This document shows, in pieces, positions 57,431-64,000 of a stretch of DNA of 64,000 nucleotides. Numbering within the stretch: position 1 is the stretch's first letter; each line of letters begins with the position of its first letter. The DNA is from Xanthostigma xanthostigma (taxonomy: Eukaryota; Arthropoda; Insecta; Raphidioptera; Raphidiidae), in the NCBI GenBank assembly GCA_963575645.1, contig OY754466.1, positions 47,710,001 through 47,774,000 of the forward strand, given 5' to 3'. Below the pieces are notes generated by a model. It saw only the letters and a program-made list of their open reading frames with translations, had not been told where the DNA came from and ran no database searches. The translations under genes were made by a program, and so were the position numbers.

Positions 57431-58439
57431 TAGAAGTCATGAGTGAACTCAAAGATTTTTTAACTTTTAATTTTGTTAAAATTTAAATGAAGAAGAGGTA
57501 CACAAGTGTGCTTGTTTTCGTTGAATTCAGCTTGTCTTTTTCTATGAACATAAAAAGTTTTGAGAGATTTCGAACTTCATGGAAAGTCGTATTTTTTAAA
57601 TGGGTCTTGAAAAAATAACAATAAATGAAATAAACACAAATAAATTTGGAGTAAGTATATTTTTTAATAGCTTACGCCATCGGAAAATTAGCACTATTTC
57701 TAAAATAAGTAAGAAAATATTATTTAAATTGTTTATAATTATATCACAGAAAAATACAAAAAAATTAGAATATAAAAACATTATAATAAAAAAAGAAATT
57801 ACATCTATACGGATAAATGCTACTTTTTTAAAATTAAATAATAATATTTACAAATGTTGGAAAAAACCTATGTTAATTTTTAAATGTTGGTATTACCTAT
57901 TCCTAAAAAATATTTCAAAACCTTATAATAAAAATGACTTAGTCGATATAATAACATGGAGGACTTTTTTAACTAAAGAAGCCCTTAGACAACCAATTTT
58001 TTTTGTCATCAGACGATAGATACTAAAGCACTAAAATTAAAATAGTTACGCAATACCAATATCGACACTAAACGTTAATCGTCTGAGGGTTCTACAAAAC
58101 TGTTTAAACACTTTTTAAAACTTCCCACTTTGATTTACAAAATTTATGTTAAAATTTAGACATTTATTGTCCATTATTTAGATCTGAATTTTGTAAGCTA
58201 CTGAATTTATTGATAAACGACTCAACAATCAAATAGTATTTCAAAAAAAATATTCATTTCGTTACAAGATTATTAAAAAAAACTATTTTATCTTTTTTAA
58301 TTGTCATTTAAATAAAATTAATCAAACACAATGTTAATAAACATTAAAGCGGGACACACATCTTCATAATTAATTTATGTGAACTTTGTCCACTTGAGAA
58401 AGAGATAGTTGATTATAGACGTTCGATAACTGATGTTAT
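57431..58439. other. No reliable gene; an AT-rich 139-codon ORF at 57600-58019
   Basis: The plus-strand frame starts with ATG but is dominated by Lys, Ile, Asn and Phe, the composition expected from AT-rich noncoding DNA. No domain or homologue comes to mind. The rest of the stretch is AT-rich. Confidence 0.4.
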
Positions 58440-58646
58440 TGGTTTCCTAAGATAGTTATATCGTAAGATAGCGCCCGTTATATGACGGTGAATAACGTAA
58501 CAACATGAAATAAATGGATGTCGCTTTTTTACGTTACGATGGTAGCGCAGCTACCGAATAAACCAAATCAAATTACTTTTGTACACATTTGTTTTTCACC
58601 GTCATATTACGGCCGTTATTTTACAATACCGCTATTTTAGTAACCC
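58440..58646. repeat. MITE ending 13 nt past the atonal-family stop codon
   Basis: Imperfect inverted ends: GGTTTCCTAAGATAG ... GTAAGATAGCG on the left, and GGTTACTAAAATAG ... GTAAAATAACG read inward from the right. A near-perfect pair follows, CCGTTATATGACGGTGAA (58475-58492) with TTCACCGTCATATTACGG (58595-58612). It would be transcribed as part of the 3' UTR. Confidence 0.65.
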
Positions 58647-58659
58647 AAAACTTTAGCGT

Positions 58660-59262
58660 TTAGTCCAGTAGCTCATACAAAGTCGTAATATAAGTTTGTG
58701 CCATTTGCAGAGTTTCATATTTAGACAATTGTTTATCATTACCTAAAGCTGGCAAATATTTCCTCAATCTATCAAACGCTTCATTTAAATTTTTCATTCT
58801 TCTACGTTCTCTTGCATTAGCGGCGAGCCTGCGCTTCCGAGCAATCACCGAAGTTGGTTGAGTCTTCAGTTTTTTAATATCACAATTTTCAAAAAAGTTT
58901 TTATTGTCTTTAGACATTAATAGTTCACTCGTAGTACCACTGGAATTACTTGCAAAACTAACAGTCGATTCTGATCCGTCCGTGGATACAAAATGGTCAC
59001 TTCCGTCTTCAGAAGTGTCAAATTTTATTCGAACATTTCTGAGATCCGAAATTTTGTCACTCGGTGTTGATTCCGATACGGAATACAAATCAGTATAATT
59101 TTTACTTAAATCTTCAGTCGAACCAGTTTTCAAATTAAGCGGCGAATTAATTCGATTTAAATTTTCAAAATACATTTTATGTAACGCGTCTTCGGAATCA
59201 ATATCTGATATAAAAGATTTATCACTTAGAAATAAGTAAGGACAAACTTTAAAAGTTGTCAT
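58660..59262 (-). CDS. ato: Atonal-family bHLH transcription factor
   Basis: A single-exon gene of 200 residues. Atonal-family proteins are proneural factors that bind E-boxes as heterodimers with Daughterless and specify sense organs and photoreceptors. The bHLH domain fills the last 58 residues: basic region [20 protein letters not shown], helix 1 to loop [15 protein letters not shown], helix 2 [18 protein letters not shown], one Asp, stop. RERRRM, the LSK.ETLQMAQ.YI block and the bHLH at the extreme C-terminus mark the atonal/amos/cato group. The N-terminal 140 residues are Ser/Asp/Thr-rich and poorly conserved, as usual. The start is the ATG at 59262-59260, preceded by AAAA. A longer frame to 59271 would need a non-ATG start. 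I cannot separate ato from amos or cato with certainty. Confidence 0.87.
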   Translation of the reverse strand: MTTFKVCPYLFLSDKSFISDIDSEDALHKMYFENLNRINSPLNLKTGSTEDLSKNYTDLYSVSESTPSDKISDLRNVRIKFDTSEDGSDHFVSTDGSESTVSFASNSSGTTSELLMSKDNKNFFENCDIKKLKTQPTSVIARKRRLAANARERRRMKNLNEAFDRLRKYLPALGNDKQLSKYETLQMAQTYITTLYELLD

Positions 59263-59344
59263 TTTTTCCAAAAAAAAAGTGAGAGACGATCATTCACTGA
59301 ACTTGGATTCTGATCTAATATGCCACTTTACAGTGCTTCTGATT

Positions 59345-59358
59345 TTATATATATATAA
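59345..59358 (-). promoter_or_regulatory. TATA box of the atonal-family gene
   Basis: The minus strand reads TATATATATAAAATC about 83 to 97 nt upstream of the start codon. This suits a transcription start around 59315-59325. The placement is inferred and AT-rich DNA gives chance matches. Confidence 0.5.
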
Positions 59359-59379
59359 GGATGTCCGAAGGGGCTGCAT

Positions 59380-59490
59380 TAACCCCACCACAACAACCAC
59401 CGAGCACGGGTGTCTGTTGTTGATGTTCGGGTGTTTTTTGTGGAGCCCTGAGGCGCCGCCGTCTTGGAAGCGCGTGCCACTTGACCAATA
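59380..59490 (-). promoter_or_regulatory. GC-rich upstream block with E-box, Hairy-like and CCAAT-like sites
   Basis: The minus strand has ATTGG (59489-59485), the E-box CAAGTG (59483-59478) and then GGCACGCGC (59478-59470). The last resembles the GGCACGCGAC site bound by Hairy-type repressors in fly proneural genes. The block is about 55 to 60 percent GC in an AT-rich region. Function is inferred. Confidence 0.4.
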
Positions 59491-59575
59491 TTAAAATACG
59501 AATAAAAGAAATTGCTTCAAAAGTAGTAGTGGCAAACCTACAATACTGGGAATTATCAATTAACGTGAATAGGCA

Positions 59576-59794
59576 ATGTCAAACAAATTTTTAGACAACT
59601 TAAAATATTTCATGCAATATAATAAGCCTGCGTTGTCATCTCATAATTTCGACACTGGACATAAATTTCTATTTGATGAAGTTCAAATATTAGATAAAGA
59701 GTCAAATTGGAAGAAACGCAATATCAGTGAAATGTGTTTTATTAGAAAAAACAATTCTATTAATTACAGAACAGATACTCAAAAATTTAAGTAG
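59576..59794 (+). pseudogene. C-terminus of a Penelope-like element (GIY-YIG endonuclease end)
   Basis: A 72-residue frame reads SSHNFDTGHKFLFDEVQILD, KESNWKKRNISEMCFIRKNN, SINYRTDTQKFK. The pattern H....GH.F....V.IL..E..W.KR.ISEM.FI.K..NSIN..TDT is typical of the C-terminal endonuclease of Penelope-like retroelements. The GIY and YIG motifs and the reverse transcriptase upstream are missing, so this is a 5'-truncated copy. A decayed hammerhead-like motif and AATAAAG follow 200 to 250 bp downstream on the same strand. The element lies about 310 bp upstream of the atonal-family start codon. Confidence 0.72.
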
Positions 59795-59993
59795 TCAGTA
59801 TAACTATGTAATGAAATTGAACTAACTTTCGTATTTTTATTTTTTTATTTATTTTATTTATTTTTATTGTTTAAAATGTATACATAAACTTGTTGCCATG
59901 TTTTTGTCTTATGTACCTTAACTTTTGTTAATTGCTATGGTTAGTAATTAATGTTTATTTTCATAATTATTGTTTTAAATTTTCACATTAATT

Positions 59994-60033
59994 GTACTTG
60001 AAAAAGTCTAAATTTATAGACGAAACGTCGTAC
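59994..60033 (+). ncRNA. Hammerhead-ribozyme-like motif, copy 6 (in Penelope 3' region)
   Basis: Stem I is GTAC (59994-59997) with GTAC (60030-60033). The first box has decayed to TTGAAAA. Stem II is GTCT (60006-60009) with AGAC (60018-60021). GAAA (60022-60025) is followed by CGTC. It shares the extra A (60005) before stem II. AATAAAG follows at about 60039. Confidence 0.5.
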
Positions 60034-60059
60034 ACTGAATAAAGAACTTTTTGTCCACA

Positions 60060-61915
60060 ATCCTGCGATTCTTATTAATAATTGTCTCGATGGACACGAT
60101 TTCTAATATATACAAAACTCGAATAATTTTATGATATTTTTTTTATTTTAGTCGCGTACAAATTGATGTTCCATCTCTTTGTGCTGGAATAAATATTACA
60201 CTCCTTGAAAATAGTCAAGTGTGTAGCAGTGTTCTTGCCCTTCCATAGCTCCTCTATTAAAAACCCCCAGTTTTAAAATTCTTATCCGAGATCCAGAAAA
60301 GGTATTTTTTCGTTTTATTATCAAGAAAGAATAAATTAATAGTTATTGGCGTAACTAGTAGTCTAAGTCATTCATCGCGCTGACAGGTCATGACTTAGCC
60401 TACAAGTTGCGCCCATAATTTTATTCAACAATTGCGCGTTATTCATGTTTTAATTATAATGAGATGTTGTAAATATCTATTTATTTCTTTATAAAAAAAA
60501 CTGTCAATACTAACAGCACCAAACAGCACGATTCAATGTTTTGGTTTGAGGTTAGCCGGTTATGAATAAACTCCATGTCGAAAACATTCGGACTCTCAAT
60601 TTTAGTCTCAATGGGTAACGACGGAGTTGTTGTTACCTACTATTTCGTTACGACTCAGAAAATAGTTACGTTTATTTTCATTACTCCACAATGGCCGAGC
60701 TAGTAGGAATCTTCATTGAGTTATGACAAGTAATTGTCACCAGTCGGTAAATGGCTATTTAGGGTTCGGTTTTTAGGCATGATAAAACATGAATAACGCG
60801 CATGAGTTGAGAAAAAATAATAATTGTACTTGGTTCAAGTAACCCTATCTCGTTGGTGACCTTAAGACTTAGAAATGTCTTCTGTTTAAGTTTTTTTTTT
60901 TTATTTTAATATTGACAGCTTCTCTAAAAAATGGTATTGAAAATGGTTTCAGAATAATATATTATGATATGTGAAGCTAAAAGACAGACTCGAGTGCAGT
61001 TATTACCTAAACGAAAATACTGATTTAATTCAATAAATACAAAATAGCATTGATACAGGCACAAAAAGAGTTTGTAATGTTGATTTAGGACTATACAATC
61101 TTCAAATAAAATGATTAATCAATAATCTATATTCTATACAATATCAAAGTGAACATCACAATGTTAAAAATATAATATTTAGATAATAAATAATAAAATT
61201 CAATTTGCTATCATATCATCAAAAATAATCAAGGTTTAAAAATGTTTTGTTAGGATTAAAAACATACTGCTATTTATATCTAGCGAATTGAAAGAAATAT
61301 TTAATTTATATCTGAATTATTTTTATAAAAGAGTTGCATTAAAGCTACAAATTCGATGAGTTGTATTTATTTATAAGACCCGATAGTAGAATGGGCAGAT
61401 TACAGATCATAGTCACGTGATAGGTGGGGAGGGGTCATCGATAAGCGGTAAAATTGGGTTATTTATTGATCTTAGAAACTACTGGACTGATTTGAAAAAA
61501 AAAAATACAAAACTGGTCAATTGTGAACTCGCGTGGAGAGGGTTGCGTTCCGTTTTTCGTGAAAACTTCTACACTTAGGGTTTTCGCTTAAATTTTCCTG
61601 TACACTATGAGTGAGGCCTTCTATTTTCTGTTTTTTTTTCAAAATTTTGGGTTTAGTAGTTTCGGAGATAAGGGGGAGAAAGATGCTCGATTTTCGTACA
61701 TTTTCAATGAAACTATGCATTTTTAAAATTATAAAAAAAATATATATAATTGTATTTCTCATAACGAGCTCTTTCCCTTGAGAAACTTGAAAAATATTGT
61801 TTTTTCAATTTTCTAATTTGCCCCCCCAAAATCAGAATTGATAATACATCCGTGATTAGGTCAAGTTGTTGCACCGAAGAAAACATATTGAGTACATCCA
61901 AGTATGTAGGCTTTC
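60060..61915. other. No gene recognised; a faint Helitron-like trace
   Basis: AT-rich. Positions 61455-61500 (ATCTTAGAAACTACTGGACTG then GATTTGAAAAA) resemble the inner part of the Helitron-like repeats. The minus ORFs at 61762-61517 and 61901-61713 have no family features. Confidence 0.45.
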
Positions 61916-61919
61916 ACGG

Positions 61920-62036
61920 CCGGTGTTGATCCCAATCTTCTTGGTTTCCGGGCTTTCCGTGGTCCATTGGTATTTCAGGTAGAAATACCATTGGACCACG
62001 GCATACAAGCCCGGAAACTAAGAAGATTTGGATATT
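61920..62036. repeat. Hairpin repeat with about 45-bp arms
   Basis: CCCAATCTTCTTGGTTTCCG, GGGCTTTCCGTGGTCCATTG and GTATTTC are inverted as GAAATACCATTGGACCACGG and CCCGGAAACTAAGAAGATT, with a few mismatches and an 8-nt centre. The preceding TAGGCTTTCACGGCCGG is a phrase I associate with interspersed arthropod repeats. Confidence 0.65.
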
Positions 62037-63015
62037 GAGTATAATTATCATTTGAAAAAAAAAGTAAAAAAAAATATTGACGCTTAATTCCACGAAGACT
62101 ACGAGCGCCGTTAGCGGGCAATAGAGCGAGATTGAACTGCCTTGTTGTTATTGTTTTAAACCGCGAAGCTTCTTAATAAACAATATGGCAGGGGGCGCAA
62201 CGAAAACGACATCTGGCGGCCATATGAAATCATATTCTATATAACCGCTGCATGATTTATTGCTGATTTTGTCCACAGCTCACGCTGCGGTTGTCCCCAC
62301 TCAGCCAATAAAAGCATTCACGCTCAACGATTCCAGCTACCTCAACTATTTTCATACTGGCCAATTTTTATTTAAATTGAAAGTTTAAGAAAATAGTAGC
62401 CAATTACCTACAGAAAATAAAAATAATTGGGTTTAGTAAAATCATTTTAGCTCCTGTGTAATTTTTAACAATAGTTTTAGAAGTAAAATATTACAGAGGA
62501 ATCGTAACAATGGTAACGGTAATTAGACGAGTAGATATAATCAGGTATATTAACCTCTGCGTCTGCCTGAGCTCCGTTGAAGAATCTCCAGTGCTGTAAC
62601 CACCATCACGCGATCTTCTTTTGTTATAAAACAAGTTAAAATCGCTGGTCGCGGCTTATTTTATTCTTTTGTTTGTGCACAGGTTAAAATTTTGAGATAA
62701 CATGATCGTATAAGAAATATTTGTTGACGGAATCTATTTATCCTTTTTGTTGGATTTAAAATTATCGTTTTGTATTTTACGTGTGGTTAAATTTTGATAG
62801 ATATTGTTCAAATTAGTATTTTCAATTGGTCGGTAAAGATGTTTTGATAGCGGAAATCCATTGTTAGTGCCTGGTTCGATTTGAAGAAATTATTTTTTTA
62901 AACTGTTGGATACAAGAACACATTATCAACAATATCAACAGTTACTTTATATAATCAAGTATAAAAAAGATTCTTAAATTAGTATTTTTTTTTTGTTATT
63001 ATTATATTATCTATA
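62037..63015. other. No gene recognised
   Basis: A less AT-rich patch (62090-62340) with GCGCCGTTAGCGGGC and CATCTGGCGGCCATATG, and another (62500-62660). Neither holds an ORF that looks like protein. Confidence 0.4.
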
Positions 63016-63358
63016 TCTATACTAATATATAAAGCTGAAGAGTTTGTTTGTTTGTTTGTTTGTTTGAACGCGCTAATCTCAGGAACTACTGGTTCAAATT
63101 AAATAAATTTTTTTTGTTGGATAGCCCATTTACCGAGGAAGGCTATAGGCTATGTAATATTACGCTACGACCATTAGGAACGGAGCTTTAATGAAAAATG
63201 TTGCAAAAAGTATCTCAAAAATAAGCTTCTATTCATGTAAAATGCACTAACTAGATATACTCATATAAATGATGAAGAACCCAACCTCAGGTAGATCAAT
63301 CGGTAGCGCATACGACTGTCAATATCAGGGTTGTGGGTTCGAGCCCCACGTTGGGGGA
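63016..63358 (+). mobile_element. Helitron-like element copy D (3'-truncated)
   Basis: Starts TCTATACTAATATATAAAGC and follows copies A to C through AACTACTGGTTCAAATTAAA and TATAGGCTATGTAATATTAC to the tRNA-Lys-like segment (about 63283-63357, T arm GGGTTCGAGCCCC). It ends there, abutting the 60-bp tandem repeat. Confidence 0.6.
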
Positions 63359-63360
63359 AT

Positions 63361-63480
63361 ATAGGTCTGTCTTTTGTATTCCATCTCATTCTTTCGCACG
63401 TTAAATCCTACAGATATATAATAGGTCTGTCTTTTGTATTCCATCTCATTCTTTCGCACGTTAAATCCTACGGATACATA
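63361..63480 (+). repeat. 60-bp tandem duplication
   Basis: Two adjacent 60-bp units, ATAGGTCTGTCTTTTGTATT to CCTACAGATATATA / CCTACGGATACATA, differ at two positions. There is no spacer. Confidence 0.9.
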
Positions 63481-64000
63481 TATGTTTGCCTCTTTTGAAG
63501 CGGACGAGCGTAAGGCCCATATACTTTTATTCTATACTGAGCATAGAAATAAAATCGCAGTCGAACTATTAAGGCGCAAACATATACTTGTCTTTTTTTT
63601 ACGCCGTAAGCACTGGCTTATCCAGGAGGGCAAAACAAGTACGAGGGACCCGGTTTAAGAAATTTCTAATTTGCCCCTTCTGGACCAAAAGCTGGGTACT
63701 CCCCTGTTAACGTCATAGAAAAAGACAAAGTTTTTGAAACAGAGATACTTTATTCAGATTGAATGCAAGTAGGTACATCAACCAATCCTATCATCGGAGA
63801 AATTAGGGAAGTAGGTACACATCGAAGAAAGAGACGCAGATATATTTTCGATACGCTTTGTTGCGTTCACTCACCGCACATTGAGTAGATTGGCAATGAT
63901 TCATATAGTTAATTAATAAATAAATGGTAAGGCCACACTTGAAACGGTGGAGCGTAACGCCTATCCAATTGATTTTACTACTCATAAACTTTTCGTACCG
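63481..64000. other. No gene recognised
   Basis: A 74-codon plus ORF (63434-63658) begins in the tandem repeat and is rich in Arg, Lys and Leu but matches nothing I know. The remainder to the window edge is unremarkable. Confidence 0.4.

Noticed and set aside
57600..58019. 139-codon plus-strand ORF as a gene
   Set aside because: The composition (Lys, Ile, Asn, Phe) is what AT-rich noncoding DNA gives. No motif, splice support or neighbour context.
63361..63480. CRISPR-like array
   Set aside because: Only two adjacent units without spacers, in an insect genome.
63434..63658. 74-codon plus ORF as a transposase end
   Set aside because: It begins in the tandem repeat, and the basic residues alone do not identify a family.

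Overview
This window looks like a piece of an AT-rich, transposon-laden insect chromosome. The evidence is spliced genes with GT-AG introns, an atonal-family proneural gene, insect-style glycoside hydrolase family 1 (GH1) genes, and dense arthropod-type repeats: tRNA-derived SINEs, Helitron-like, hAT, Tigger and Harbinger elements, and Penelope-like elements. The GH1 proteins resemble beetle-type beta-glucosidases as I remember them. Some repeats resemble families common in moths. The order of insect is therefore not settled; Coleoptera is my tentative guess.

Genes. (1) 15101-15976, minus strand: the last two coding exons of a CPSF73 (CPSF3)-like mRNA 3'-end endonuclease. No upstream exons are recognisable in the window. 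(2) 45824-51233, plus: a complete 8-exon secreted GH1 gene of about 500 residues. (3) 53201-56583, plus: a complete 6-exon GH1 paralogue of about 504 residues. Both paralogues keep the two catalytic glutamates. (4) 58660-59262, minus: a single-exon atonal-family bHLH factor of 200 residues with a TATA box and candidate proneural sites upstream. Broken coding remnants also occur: two LINE reverse-transcriptase C-termini, a MADF-domain gene inside a Harbinger element, a Penelope endonuclease C-terminus, and a possible acyl-CoA-synthetase-like scrap.

Layout. 1-15 kb is nested repeats only. 15-16 kb is the CPSF73 3' end, with a Tigger MITE in its intron. 16-39 kb is repeats, fold-back elements and featureless AT-rich DNA. 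39.6-44.6 kb is a nested transposon complex (hAT copies, a 2.7 kb inverted repeat, and a Harbinger inside one arm). 45.8-56.6 kb is the GH1 tandem pair, with a SINE and two hAT elements in introns of the first gene. 58.4-60.1 kb is the atonal gene, bracketed by a MITE that ends 13 nt past its stop codon and a Penelope remnant upstream. 60-64 kb is mostly featureless, ending in a truncated Helitron-like copy.

Most notable signal. A short RNA-like motif (CTGAAGA, a variable hairpin, then GAAACGTC or GAAACGTT) occurs at least eight times in six unrelated sequence contexts. Its flanking stem and internal stem change in compensating ways. It has the layout of a hammerhead ribozyme core with a minimal ACGU stem III, but with one extra nucleotide before stem II. 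One copy lies about 200 bp downstream of a Penelope endonuclease remnant, and most others sit in fold-back repeats, which ties the motif to Penelope-like retroelements.
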